Source: Nitrobacter sp963807355 (GTDB taxonomy: Bacteria > Pseudomonadota > Alphaproteobacteria > Rhizobiales > Xanthobacteraceae). Taken from it: a stretch of DNA of 64,000 nucleotides. The notes below the pieces were generated by a model that was given only the letters and a program-made list of their open reading frames with translations, did no database searches and was not told the DNA's origin. A program made the translations under genes and the position numbers. Position 1 is the stretch's first letter. Each line of letters begins with the position of its first letter. The DNA lies in NCBI GenBank assembly GCA_963807355.1, contig CAWEBX010000024.1, positions 43,558 through 107,557 on the forward strand, read 5' to 3'. This document shows, one piece after another, positions 1 to 10,112 of the stretch.

Positions 1-2
1 AC

Positions 3-188
3 GTGACGCGCGAGCGCATCTACCTGGAGACCATGGAGCATGTGCTCGGAGACGCCGACAAGCTCGTGTACGATCCGGGTTCATCGTCGCCGGGTGTCTT
101 GCCTTATCTGCCGCTGAGCGAATTGACATCGCCGCGTGGCACCGGGACCGCGAACCAGCCGGCCAGGACGAACGGGAGCGCCCGATGA
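3..188 (+). CDS. hflK: HflK C-terminal fragment (gene runs off the left edge)
   Basis: This is the last 61 codons of an open frame that enters from the left edge. The tail begins with a segment (RERIYLETMEHVL) typical of the end of the SPFH/band-7 domain of HflK, followed by a proline/glycine-rich disordered end. HflK with HflC forms the membrane complex that modulates the FtsH protease. The frame ends in TGA at 186-188, which overlaps the hflC start codon (ATGA), so the two are translationally coupled, as expected for the hflKC operon. Only the identity of the truncated N-terminal part is inferred, from this context. Confidence 0.85.
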   Translation: MTRERIYLETMEHVLGDADKLVYDPGSSSPGVLPYLPLSELTSPRGTGTANQPARTNGSAR

Positions 189-1081
189 AAATCGGAGTTT
201 TAGGGATTGCCGGGCTACTGGTGGGGCTGGCCTTGCTAGTCGTGGGATATAGTTCCGTTTTCACGGTGAGCCAGACCGATCAGGTGTTGCTGGTGCGACT
301 GGGTGAACCGGTGCGTGTCGTCACCGAGCCAGGACTGCATTTCAAGGCGCCGTTTGTGGACTCGGTGATCCAGATCGACAAACGAATTCTGGACCTCGAG
401 CAGGCGTCGCAGGAAGTCATTGCGTCGGACCAGAAGCGGCTCGTCGTCGACGCGTTCGCGCGCTATCGAATCAAGGATGCGCTGCAGTTCTACCAAAGCG
501 TCGGCTCCGTCCAGGCAGCCAATATCCAGTTGACGACGCTGCTCAATGCGTCGCTGCGTCGTGTTCTGGGCGAAGTAACCTTCATCCAGGTCGTGCGGGA
601 TGAGCGCGAACATCTGATGGGTCGCATCCGCGACCAGCTCGACAAGGAGGCCAGCGGATACGGCATCTCGGTCGTCGATGTTCGGATTCGGAGAGCAGAT
701 CTGCCGGATCAGAACAGTCAGGCGGTCTATCAGCGCATGCAGACTGAGCGACAACGGGAAGCCGCCGAGTTCCGCGCTCAGGGTGGTCAGAAAGCGCAGG
801 AGATCCGGGCAAAGGCTGATCGCGAAGCGACCGTGATCGTGGCCGAGGCCAATTCCGCGGCCGAGCAGATCCGCGGCCAGGGCGATGGCGAGCGCAACCG
901 GCTGTTTGCCGAGGCCTACAACAAGGCCCCGGACTTCTTTGCGTTCTACCGGTCAATGACCGCCTACCAGAACGGATTGAAGGGCAGCGCTACCCGCTTC
1001 CTGCTGAAGCCCGATTCCGACTTCTTCCGTTTCTTTGGGCATCCAAGCGGCAGGCCTGCGGCATCGGCGTCGAAGCCGTAA
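185..1081 (+). CDS. hflC: HflC, FtsH protease modulator
   Basis: This 298-residue protein has one N-terminal membrane segment (about residues 5-25) followed by an SPFH/prohibitin domain and a charged, alanine-rich coiled-coil region (about 190-245). The segment QTDQVLLVRLGEPVRVV after the membrane anchor and the VVDVRIRRADLP stretch are typical of HflC. With HflK it forms a periplasm-facing cage around FtsH that tunes degradation of membrane proteins. The ATG overlaps the hflK stop by 4 nt. Downstream lie a DUF2065 gene and a DegP-type protease, an order common in Rhizobiales and consistent with an envelope quality-control cluster. The length is normal and no frame damage is seen. Confidence 0.95.
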   Translation: MKIGVLGIAGLLVGLALLVVGYSSVFTVSQTDQVLLVRLGEPVRVVTEPGLHFKAPFVDSVIQIDKRILDLEQASQEVIASDQKRLVVDAFARYRIKDALQFYQSVGSVQAANIQLTTLLNASLRRVLGEVTFIQVVRDEREHLMGRIRDQLDKEASGYGISVVDVRIRRADLPDQNSQAVYQRMQTERQREAAEFRAQGGQKAQEIRAKADREATVIVAEANSAAEQIRGQGDGERNRLFAEAYNKAPDFFAFYRSMTAYQNGLKGSATRFLLKPDSDFFRFFGHPSGRPAASASKP

Positions 1082-1115
1082 ACCCGAAAGATCGCGATGC
1101 CGGGAGACGCCGCTG

Positions 1116-1316
1116 ATGGATTCCATCGCCTTCGCCGATTTTCTTATCGGTCTCGGTATTCTTTTCATGCTTGAAGGCATCCTGTTTGCTGCGGCACCGG
1201 ATTGGACGCGGCGAGCGATGAAAAGTGCGCTGGCGGCTCCGGAACACATTTTGCGGATTGTGGGTATCGGGTCGGCAATCGTGGGCCTAATCCTGATCTG
1301 GCTGGTCAGGCGTTAG
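1116..1316 (+). CDS. DUF2065 family small inner-membrane protein
   Basis: The 66-residue product has two hydrophobic segments (about residues 8-28 and 46-63) separated by a short basic loop (DWTRRAMK), ending in a cytoplasmic-type VRR. This matches the DUF2065 family, which in Proteobacteria sits directly after hflC. I chose ATG 1116 rather than the longer frame opening at 1035, because the extra residues are basic, lie inside the hflC end and do not look like protein. No enzymatic motif is visible; an accessory role in the HflKC complex is only suggested by position. Confidence 0.85.
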   Translation: MDSIAFADFLIGLGILFMLEGILFAAAPDWTRRAMKSALAAPEHILRIVGIGSAIVGLILIWLVRR

Positions 1317-1707
1317 GGGAGTAGGCTTTTGGCGGCCACCAACTCTGTAGTTTGATCCGTCGGTGATCCTGTAATTCTCGGCCTTCTCCACGCAATCGCT
1401 GAGATCGTGCGAGTGAATATTATAGGTTTTCGCGCGAAGCGACCGCTGGTCGGCATGAAGAGGACGTATCGTATCAAAAGATGGAGCGCCCGCTTCTATT
1501 TCTATCAGCGGCGGAAGCCTACCGGGATCCACCGGGCGGGAGCGGTTCGAAGGCCTGAGCTTGCAACCTATCGTGAAGGCGGTGCCAGCTTTTTGCCGTA
1601 ATCGGAAATCCCGATGGATCAGCGAACGCCGTTTCGCTGCTTGCGCGTGTACGGCGTCCGGCGCAGTGTATGCCCGGCAATATGCTTCTCCAGGAGAGAC
1701 TCGAAAC
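1317..1707. other. 391-bp gap between the hfl genes and degP
   Basis: No convincing gene is seen on the plus strand. The minus strand is open across most of the gap and its last third (about 1290-1440) has protein-like composition (YRITDGSNYRV), but it has no plausible start or ribosome site. The right end carries an AGGAGA ribosome binding site at 1692-1697, ahead of the degP ATG at 1708. Confidence 0.4.
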
Positions 1708-3198
1708 ATGATCCGAGCGATTCACGCGTTGAGCTTTCGCCGGCGTTCCCTGCTGATCGCGCTGTGCCTCAGCGCCGCTAGCGCCATGATATCCGAGCCG
1801 GCGCTGGCCCGCGGTCCCGATGGCATCGCCGACGTGGCGGAAAAGGTGATCGACGCGGTGGTCAACATCTCGACGACCCAAACCGTTGAAGCAAAGAGCG
1901 GCGAGAGCCGCCGTGCCATTCCACAACTTCCGCCGGGATCACCGTTCGAGGAGTTCTTCGACGACTTCTTCAAGAATCGCCGCGGCGGCAAGAATGGCGG
2001 TCTGCAAACGCACAAGACAAACTCGCTCGGATCCGGATTCATCGTCGATGCCGCCGGAATTGTGGTCACCAATAATCACGTCATCGCCGATTCCGACGAG
2101 ATCAACGTCATTCTGAATGATGGCACCAAGGTCAAGGCTGAAACCGTCGGGGTCGACAAGAAAACCGATCTTGCGGTGCTGAAGTTCAAGCCGCCGCATC
2201 CGCTGACCGCCGTCAGGTTTGGCGATTCCGACAAATTGCGACTCGGAGAATGGGTGATTGCCATCGGCAATCCGTTCAGTCTTGGCGGCTCCGTTACCGC
2301 CGGCATTGTTTCGGCGCGCAACCGCGACATCAACAACGGCCCCTATGACAGCTACATCCAGACCGATGCCTCCATTAACCGTGGCAACTCCGGCGGTCCA
2401 CTGTTCAATCTCGAGGGCGAGGTCGTGGGAGTGAATACGCTGATTATCTCGCCGTCGGGCGGTTCTATCGGGATCGGCTTTGCGGTGCCGTCTAAGACGG
2501 TAGCAGGCGTTGTCGATCAATTACGGCAGTTCGGTGAGTTGCGTCGAGGTTGGCTTGGTGTCCGCATCCAGCAGGTCACCGACGAAATCGCCGACAGCCT
2601 CAATATCAAACCGACCCGCGGGGCGCTCGTTGCCGGCGTGGAGGATAAAGGTCCAGCTAAACCTGCCGGCATCGAACCCGGCGATGTCATCATCGCTTTC
2701 GACGGAAAGGACATCAAGGAGCCGAAAGATTTATCTCGCCTTGTCGCCGACACGGCAGTTGGCAAGACAGTCAAGGTCACGATCATTCGCAAAGGCAAGG
2801 AAGAGACCAAGAAGGTAACGCTGGGACGCCTCGACGACAGCGACAAGGCAACGCCCGTCTCGATCAAAACCAAGCCTGATGACGACGACAAGCCCGTAAC
2901 GCAGAAGGCGCTCGGTCTCGATCTCGCCGCGCTTAGCAAGGATCTGCGTGCGCGCTACAAGATTAAGGACAGTGTCAAGGGCGTCATCGTTACCGATGTG
3001 GATGCGGATTCCGACGCGGCCGAGAAGCGGCTCAGCGCGGGCGACGTCATCGTAGAGGTGGCGCAGGAAGCCGTGAGTAGCGCTTCCGATATCCGCAAGC
3101 GCGTCGATCAATTGAAGAAGGACGGCAAAAAGGCGGTATTGCTGATGGTTTCGAACGGTGCCGGCGAACTGCGGTTTGTGGCGCTGAGCCTGAAGTAG
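1708..3198 (+). CDS. degP: DegP/HtrA-type periplasmic serine protease (Do family)
   Basis: This is a 496-residue exported protease-chaperone. A basic n-region and hydrophobic core end in EPALA at about residue 34, a signal peptide for the periplasm. The trypsin-like domain shows the full triad: His124 in TNNHVI, Asp154 in KTDLAVLKF and Ser228 in RGNSGGPL. Two PDZ domains follow, one from about residue 270 (RGWLGVRIQ) and one in the last 100 residues. The frame is open further upstream to 1561, but ATG 1708 is preferred because AGGAGA lies about 10 nt before it and only this start places the signal peptide at the N-terminus. Its position after hflKC matches a joint role in envelope protein quality control. 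Confidence 0.95.
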   Translation: MIRAIHALSFRRRSLLIALCLSAASAMISEPALARGPDGIADVAEKVIDAVVNISTTQTVEAKSGESRRAIPQLPPGSPFEEFFDDFFKNRRGGKNGGLQTHKTNSLGSGFIVDAAGIVVTNNHVIADSDEINVILNDGTKVKAETVGVDKKTDLAVLKFKPPHPLTAVRFGDSDKLRLGEWVIAIGNPFSLGGSVTAGIVSARNRDINNGPYDSYIQTDASINRGNSGGPLFNLEGEVVGVNTLIISPSGGSIGIGFAVPSKTVAGVVDQLRQFGELRRGWLGVRIQQVTDEIADSLNIKPTRGALVAGVEDKGPAKPAGIEPGDVIIAFDGKDIKEPKDLSRLVADTAVGKTVKVTIIRKGKEETKKVTLGRLDDSDKATPVSIKTKPDDDDKPVTQKALGLDLAALSKDLRARYKIKDSVKGVIVTDVDADSDAAEKRLSAGDVIVEVAQEAVSSASDIRKRVDQLKKDGKKAVLLMVSNGAGELRFVALSLK

Positions 3199-3369
3199 GC
3201 ACGACCGCATCGTTGTCCTGGTTGGGGCAATCGCCGTTCGATGGAGCGGCTTCCCTTCGTCGCCAGTTGGCTACCGCGATTTCCGTCTTTATCGTGCCAT
3301 CGCGAAAGACGTGGATCACTGAACAATAGGCGGAGACGGCGGCTGGTTGCGTTTTAAGTCTGAATGGAC

Positions 3370-4263
3370 TCAAGCGTTCACAAACTCGTCGCGTCGGTAT
3401 CCCTGCGCATAGAGCAGGGCGGTAAGGTCGCCATGATCGATTCGGGCGGCTGCCGCCGCGGCAACCGCGGGCTTGGCGTGATAGGCGACACCTAGACCAG
3501 CCTGCTGGATCATGCCGAGGTCGTTGGCGCCGTCGCCTACCGCCAGCGTATCAAGATTGTCGAGATCGGAGGCCTCGCGCAGTTCGATCAGAGTTGCAAG
3601 TTTCGCCTCGCGGCCGATGATCGGTTCGGCGGCCGCGCCCGACAATTTTCCGTCTTCGACCAGTAGCGTATTGCCGCGATTTTCCTGAAAACCGATCATG
3701 GCGGCCACCGCTTTGGTGAACAAGGTGAAGCCGCCGGAGATCAGGCAGGTATAGGCTCCATTGGAGCGCATGGTCATGACCAATTCGCGCCCGCCCGGTG
3801 TCAGCGTGATGCGCTTTGCCAGCACCTCGTCTACGACTGATACGGAAAGACCCTTCAGCAACGCCACGCGCTCGCGCAGCGCGGTTTCAAACTGCATTTC
3901 GCCGCGCATGGCACGCTCGGTGATCGCTGCTACATATGCCTTGAGACCGGCGAAATCGGCGAGTTCGTCGATGCACTCCTGGCCGATCATGGTGGAATCC
4001 ATGTCGGCCAGAAACAGCTTCTTGCGCCGGCCGAGCTGCGGCTGGATCACCACGTCGATCGGCAGATCGCCGCGTGCCTCGCGCAGGCGCTGCGTAATGG
4101 CCGGAATGGGCTCGTCGCTTTCGAAGGGAATGTCGGCCGCGACTTCGTCCCACAGCCAGCGCGCCGGGCCGGCATTGCTCAGAATTGCGCGCGCGCCGTC
4201 GAGCACCGTGCTATCGAGCGCGGGGTTAACCGGATTGCAGATCAGCGTGGCGACGAGTGACAT
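3370..4263 (-). CDS. serB: Phosphoserine phosphatase SerB
   Basis: This 297-residue HAD-superfamily enzyme catalyses the last step of serine synthesis, phosphoserine to serine. The nucleophile motif DMDST (LADMDSTMIG), the SGGF motif II region and the Mg-binding GDGANDLGM are all present, preceded by an N-terminal regulatory region of about 80 residues. I chose the start at 4263 (MSLVATLICNP) because upstream residues of the longer frame are low-complexity and overlap miaA. The start codon shares bases with the divergent miaA ATG: both lie in the CATG at 4261-4264, so there is no room for a normal intergenic promoter and each gene's leader must lie in the other's coding sequence. Confidence 0.95.
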   Translation of the reverse strand: MSLVATLICNPVNPALDSTVLDGARAILSNAGPARWLWDEVAADIPFESDEPIPAITQRLREARGDLPIDVVIQPQLGRRKKLFLADMDSTMIGQECIDELADFAGLKAYVAAITERAMRGEMQFETALRERVALLKGLSVSVVDEVLAKRITLTPGGRELVMTMRSNGAYTCLISGGFTLFTKAVAAMIGFQENRGNTLLVEDGKLSGAAAEPIIGREAKLATLIELREASDLDNLDTLAVGDGANDLGMIQQAGLGVAYHAKPAVAAAAAARIDHGDLTALLYAQGYRRDEFVNA

Positions 4264-5209
4264 GGATGGGGAGAGCTCTGGCGAGGTAAATGGGCAGGCG
4301 ACGGATGCCGTGCTTATCGCAGGGCCGACCGCGAGCGGCAAGTCTGCGTTGGCGCTATCGCTTGCCGAACGGACGGGCGGCGTCGTCATCAATACCGACT
4401 CCATGCAGGTCTATCGAGATTTCCGCATCTTGACCGCGCGGCCGACCCCTGATGAGGAGGCGCGAGCGCCGCACCGGCTCTACGGCCACGTCGATGCGAG
4501 CGTGAACTGCTCCGCCGGGATGTGGGTCGCCGATGCAGCGGTCGCTCTCGCCGAAGCTCGCGCGCAAAACCGGGTGCCGATCTTCGTCGGCGGCTCCGGC
4601 CTTTACTTCAAAGCGCTGACGCGCGGCCTGTCGGCGGTGCCGCCGATTCCGTCTCAGGTGCGCGATGACGTCCGAGCGCGCCTCGAACGTGACGGGGCCG
4701 AAGTGCTTCATGCTGTTCTCGCTCGGCGCGATCCGGCGACGGCGCAACGTCTGAAACCGCGCGACCGCGCCCGCATCGCCCGTGCCCTCGAAGTCGTCGA
4801 GGCGACCGGACGCTCGTTGACCGATTGGCATCTCGATGGCTTGCCGCCGTTGCTGCCGCCTGAGCGGGCGAGGGCGGTCTTCGTTGCTCCGGATCGTGAA
4901 ACGCTCTACGCGCGGATCGACGCCCGTTTCGATGCGATGCTGGCGGCCGGGGCGCTGGAGGAAGTCGCAGCGCTGGCCGAACGGCGTCTCGACCCGCTCC
5001 TGCCGGCGATGAAGGCACATGGCGTGCCCGCGCTGGTCCGGCATCTGCGCGGCGAGATTTCGCTGGCAGAGGCTGCCCAGATCGGGCGCGCCGACACGCG
5101 CCACTATGCCAAGCGGCAGTTCACCTGGTTTCGTCACCAGTTGACAGAGTTCGCCTGGGTGCGGCCTGAGGAGGCCAGAAAGGCGCTGGACTTTGACGTT
5201 TCGCGCTGA
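4262..5209 (+). CDS. miaA: tRNA dimethylallyltransferase MiaA
   Basis: This 315-residue enzyme transfers the dimethylallyl group to A37 of tRNAs reading UNN codons. The P-loop GPTASGKS is at about residues 21-28, followed by NTDSMQVYRD, both family hallmarks; the C-terminal region has the RHYAKRQFTWFR motif expected for tRNA binding. ATG 4262 is the only ATG between the serB start and the P-loop; a GTG at about 4309 would leave almost no residues before the P-loop. No strong ribosome binding site is visible ahead of it. A much longer frame opening at 3761 is the antisense of serB and was rejected. Confidence 0.93.
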   Translation: MDGESSGEVNGQATDAVLIAGPTASGKSALALSLAERTGGVVINTDSMQVYRDFRILTARPTPDEEARAPHRLYGHVDASVNCSAGMWVADAAVALAEARAQNRVPIFVGGSGLYFKALTRGLSAVPPIPSQVRDDVRARLERDGAEVLHAVLARRDPATAQRLKPRDRARIARALEVVEATGRSLTDWHLDGLPPLLPPERARAVFVAPDRETLYARIDARFDAMLAAGALEEVAALAERRLDPLLPAMKAHGVPALVRHLRGEISLAEAAQIGRADTRHYAKRQFTWFRHQLTEFAWVRPEEARKALDFDVSR

Positions 5210-5331
5210 GGCGACCGGCCCCTCGGCCCCCTTCCAAACCGCCGAAACCGGCTTATTGCATCGAAACACCGTTGACGGCCGCAAATCCGCCCCGTATAAC
5301 CCGCGCAACCTTTGGGAACGTTAGCTGTAAA

Positions 5332-5403
5332 ATGCGCAACTTTGTTATCCGTCACCTCGTCCCCGTTATCATCGTATCCTGGAGCACCGCCCGGGACGGC
5401 TGA
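5332..5403 (+). CDS. ilv leader peptide, 23 residues, rich in Val/Ile/Leu codons
   Basis: This short ORF, 100 bp upstream of ilvB, encodes MRNFVIRHLVPVIIVSWSTA followed by RDG and stop. Eight of residues 5-15 are Val, Ile or Leu, ending in a Val-Ile-Ile-Val run. Such a peptide ahead of an acetolactate synthase gene is the classic sensor of branched-chain aminoacyl-tRNA: ribosome stalling in the run decides which downstream hairpin forms. Its stop codon sits in the loop of a perfect 7-bp hairpin (5394-5400 with 5404-5410) and a U-tailed terminator follows at 5432-5452. This is seen in sequence; function follows from the known ilv attenuation mechanism. Confidence 0.85.
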   Translation: MRNFVIRHLVPVIIVSWSTARDG

Positions 5404-5452
5404 GCCGTCCGAATGGAAGGCGGTGTGCCGGGGGCCTTCAAGGCCCTTTTTT
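5385..5452 (+). promoter_or_regulatory. Transcription attenuator of ilvB with competing hairpins
   Basis: Mutually exclusive pairings are visible. GGACGGC 5394-5400 pairs with GCCGTCC 5404-5410. CACCGCC 5385-5391 can instead pair with GGCGGTG 5419-5425, and GAAGGC 5416-5421 with GCCTTC 5434-5439, which would break the terminator. The terminator itself is GGGCCT 5432-5437, loop TCA, AGGCCC 5441-5446, then six T to 5452. The arrangement fits ribosome-position control by the leader peptide at 5332. Confidence 0.85.
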
Positions 5453-5503
5453 ATTGTTTGCGACGCTGGCGGACACGAAGCCTGCGCGAATCCGGAGCCG
5501 ACC

Positions 5504-7282
<1,779 letters not shown>

Positions 7283-7442
7283 AAATGTCTCGAAGTGTCG
7301 CCACGCACAGATCGGCATGCGCGGTCCGCGCATCCATCGTGAAGACGGCTTGCCGGGGCACAGGCGAACGAAGCGACGCCGTTTTACGAACGGCTACGCT
7401 CGGCAATGACGGCAATCACGATATCGATTTGAGAACATATCC

Positions 7443-7985
7443 ATGAACCAGCCCGCTTCCGCCTACTTTCTCGAAGAGCGCCGCGATCCGAACGAGACGC
7501 ACACGCTGTCGGTGCTGGTCGCCAACGAACCGGGCGTGTTGGCGCGGGTGATCGGACTGTTCTCAGGTCGTGGTTACAACATCGAAAGCTTGACGGTGTC
7601 CGAGACCGAAAATCAGAAGCACGTCTCGCGAATTACCATCGTCACCACCGGCACCCCGATGGTGATCCAGCAGATCAAGCATCAGCTCGACCGCATGATC
7701 CCGGTTTATCAGGTCGTTGATATGACACTGACCGGGCGCTCCATCGAGCGCGAGCTAGCCATGGTCAAGGTGAAGGGTTCGGGGGACCAGCGTATCGAGG
7801 CAATGCGGCTCGCAGAGGTGTTTCGTGCTCGTGTGGTGGATGCCACCAATGAGAGCTTTGTGTTCGAGATTACGGGCGGCACCTCGAAGATCAATCAGTT
7901 TGTCGACCTGATGCGGCCGATCGGTCTGGTCGAAGTGTCGCGAACCGGTGTCGCTGCGATCGGGCGCGGACCGGAAGGGATGTAA
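7443..7985 (+). CDS. ilvN: Acetolactate synthase small (regulatory) subunit
   Basis: This 180-residue protein has the N-terminal ACT domain typical of the regulatory subunit (THTLSVLVANEPGVLARVIG, then GRGYNIESLTV), which binds valine and mediates feedback inhibition, and the C-terminal ALS_ss_C domain. Length is normal for the ilvN/ilvH family in alphaproteobacteria. It lies 160 bp after ilvB in the same direction and only 4 bp before the next gene, a methyltransferase, so the two are probably cotranscribed. Confidence 0.95.
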   Translation: MNQPASAYFLEERRDPNETHTLSVLVANEPGVLARVIGLFSGRGYNIESLTVSETENQKHVSRITIVTTGTPMVIQQIKHQLDRMIPVYQVVDMTLTGRSIERELAMVKVKGSGDQRIEAMRLAEVFRARVVDATNESFVFEITGGTSKINQFVDLMRPIGLVEVSRTGVAAIGRGPEGM

Positions 7986-7989
7986 GGTC

Positions 7990-8691
7990 ATGCTGGCGCG
8001 CGACTGGTTTTACAGTGAACGTGGGCGGATCGGATTGGATTCGCTCATTGCTGCGCGCTCCGCGATCTATGATCACGATGATAGCGGCAGCCGGGCTCGC
8101 GCAACCCTCGCCAAGCTAGGCGTGCGGCCCGGCTGGCGGATCGCAGATATCGGTTGCGGCACGGGCACGCTTGCTTGTGAAGCCGCTAGGATGGGTGCGG
8201 AAGTCTATGCGGTCGATATTGCGCCGGCAGCGCTCGCTCTGGCCGAGGCCCAGGCGCGTGACGGCAACGTCGCGATCCGGACTCAGGCGGCCGGTCTGCT
8301 CAGTTTTGCTCTCGCATCGGATTCCCTGGATCTGGTCGTGAGCGAGTTCACGCTGCATCATCTGCCGGATTTCTGGAAGGCAGTCGCGCTGTCACGCATG
8401 TTCCGCGTCGTCAAGCCCGGCGGACAGCTGTTTCTGCGCGACATCGTGTTCGTGCGCGAACCGGATGGCTCCGACCGAACGGTCGAGCAATGGGCGGAAT
8501 TCAACATCAACAACCACGACTTCCCGTGCGGCGAGGTCGCCAGCCACATGCGCGATGAACATTCGACCTTCGGCTGGGTGATTGAGCGGATGCTGAAGGA
8601 TGTCGGCTTTACGCTGGTATCTGCGGACTATCACGCGCCGCTTCATGGCACTTATCTCTGCCGCAAGCCAGGCGACGAGCCTCCGGCATAG
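7990..8691 (+). CDS. Class I SAM-dependent methyltransferase
   Basis: The 233-residue product has a Rossmann-type SAM-binding fold: motif I WRIADIGCGTGTLA near residue 60, an acidic residue ending strand 2 (YAVDIAP), and a motif IV/V region (LVVSEFTLHHLPDFWKAVALSR, here split by loops) as in UbiE-like enzymes. The substrate cannot be read from the sequence. ATG 7990 lies 4 bp after the ilvN stop, so it looks like the third gene of the ilv transcript. An unrelated-looking methyltransferase between ilvN and ilvC is, as far as I recall, common in Bradyrhizobium relatives. Confidence 0.8.
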   Translation: MLARDWFYSERGRIGLDSLIAARSAIYDHDDSGSRARATLAKLGVRPGWRIADIGCGTGTLACEAARMGAEVYAVDIAPAALALAEAQARDGNVAIRTQAAGLLSFALASDSLDLVVSEFTLHHLPDFWKAVALSRMFRVVKPGGQLFLRDIVFVREPDGSDRTVEQWAEFNINNHDFPCGEVASHMRDEHSTFGWVIERMLKDVGFTLVSADYHAPLHGTYLCRKPGDEPPA

Positions 8692-8841
8692 TCTTGTGCT
8701 TGTCGCGCGGCGCTATTCACCTTTTCCTACTGGACGACCTTTGAAGTTTTTCCATCATCCAAGGCATTGCAGCGGACTTGTTTCCCGGCATCCGTAGCCC
8801 TAAAACCGGGCGCAACTTGTGGCCGCAAAAGAGGACCAACC

Positions 8842-9861
8842 ATGCGTGTTTATTACGATCGCGACGCCGACCTGAACCTGATCAAGGGAAAGAAGGTGGT
8901 CATCGTCGGCTATGGTAGCCAGGGCCACGCCCATGCGCTGAACCTGAAGGACTCCGGCGTCAAGGACGTCGCGATCGCGCTGCGCAAGGGCTCCGCTTCC
9001 GCCAAGAAAGCTGAGGCTGCTGGTTTCAAGGTGATGGAAGTCGCCGATGCCGCGAAGTGGGGCGATCTCGTGATGATGCTGACGCCTGATGAACTGCAGG
9101 GCGACATCTATCGCGAGCAGCTGCACGACAACATGAAGAAGGGTGCGGCGCTCATCTTCGCGCACGGACTCAACGTGCATTTCAATCTGCTGGACCCGCG
9201 CGCCGATCTCGACGTCCTGATGATCGCTCCGAAAGGCCCTGGCCACACTGTGCGGGCGGAGTATCAACGCGGCGGCGGTGTCCCTTGCCTGATTGCGGTC
9301 GCCAAGGATTCCTCGGGTAACGCGCATGATCTTGGTCTTAGCTACGCCTCGGCGATCGGCGGCGGCCGCGCGGGGATTATCGAGACCACGTTCAGGGAAG
9401 AGTGCGAGACCGACTTGTTCGGCGAACAGGCTGTGCTCTGCGGTGGTCTGGTCGAGTTAATCAAGAACGGCTTCGAGACCTTGGTGGAAGCCGGTTATGC
9501 ACCAGAGATGGCCTACTTCGAGTGTTTGCACGAGGTGAAGCTGATTGTGGATCTCATCTACGAGGGTGGTATCGCCAATATGAACTACTCGATCTCCAAT
9601 ACCGCTGAATACGGCGAATACGTTACGGGTCCGCGCATCGTGACTGCGGAGACGAAGAAGGAGATGAAGCGCGTGCTCGACGATATTCAGTCCGGCAAAT
9701 TCGCTCGCGACTGGATGCTGGAAAACAAGGTGAATCAGACTTCCTTCAAGGCGACCCGCGCAAGGCTCGCCGCCCATCCGATCGAGGAGGTCGGTGCAAA
9801 ACTCCGCGACATGATGCCGTGGATCAAGAAGGCCGCGCTGGTCGACAAAGCGAAGAACTGA
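8842..9861 (+). CDS. ilvC: Ketol-acid reductoisomerase
   Basis: At 339 residues this is a short-form (class I) IlvC, the NADPH-dependent enzyme that isomerises and reduces acetolactate to dihydroxyisovalerate. The nucleotide-binding motif VVIVGYGSQGHAHALNL is near the N-terminus; the C-terminal knotted domain has the metal-binding acidic residues (CETDLFGEQAVLCGG and the CLHEVKLIVDLIYEGG stretch). The start at ATG 8842 (MRVYYDRDAD) is preceded by AGAGGA. The stop codon lies in a small hairpin (GAAGAAC/GTTCTTC, about 9852-9869) without a clear U-run. Confidence 0.96.
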   Translation: MRVYYDRDADLNLIKGKKVVIVGYGSQGHAHALNLKDSGVKDVAIALRKGSASAKKAEAAGFKVMEVADAAKWGDLVMMLTPDELQGDIYREQLHDNMKKGAALIFAHGLNVHFNLLDPRADLDVLMIAPKGPGHTVRAEYQRGGGVPCLIAVAKDSSGNAHDLGLSYASAIGGGRAGIIETTFREECETDLFGEQAVLCGGLVELIKNGFETLVEAGYAPEMAYFECLHEVKLIVDLIYEGGIANMNYSISNTAEYGEYVTGPRIVTAETKKEMKRVLDDIQSGKFARDWMLENKVNQTSFKATRARLAAHPIEEVGAKLRDMMPWIKKAALVDKAKN

Positions 9862-10112
9862 AGTTCTTCATCCTGCCTATGATTGATCGCGCGGTGCGAT
9901 CTTAATGATCAGGAGTGTGGTGCGCGGGTCGACTAACAGTGAGTTGAGGCTCCCTCTCCTGCAAGGGACAACGTCGGCGCGGAAAAACATCAATAAAAAC
10001 AACGAAATTTAGCCTTTTCAAGAGCTTAGTTTGCCATTTCGGCGGGAAACAAGTACACAAATAGGGGCACAAACCCCGTTGTGGACCACCCCGGACCGGA
10101 GGCCAACAACCC

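Noticed and set aside
1561..1707. Longer DegP start
   Set aside because: It would bury the signal peptide; AGGAGA precedes ATG 1708.
1287..1709. 140-codon minus-strand ORF between the hfl genes and degP
   Set aside because: Only its last third looks protein-like, and there is no ribosome site; evidence is too weak for a gene call.
3761..4261. N-terminal extension of MiaA by 167 residues
   Set aside because: It is antisense to the serB coding sequence, Ser/Arg-rich and unlike MiaA.
5312..5503. N-terminal extension of IlvB by 64 residues
   Set aside because: It runs through the leader peptide and terminator; the MSQTKRQDSNQM start fits the family.
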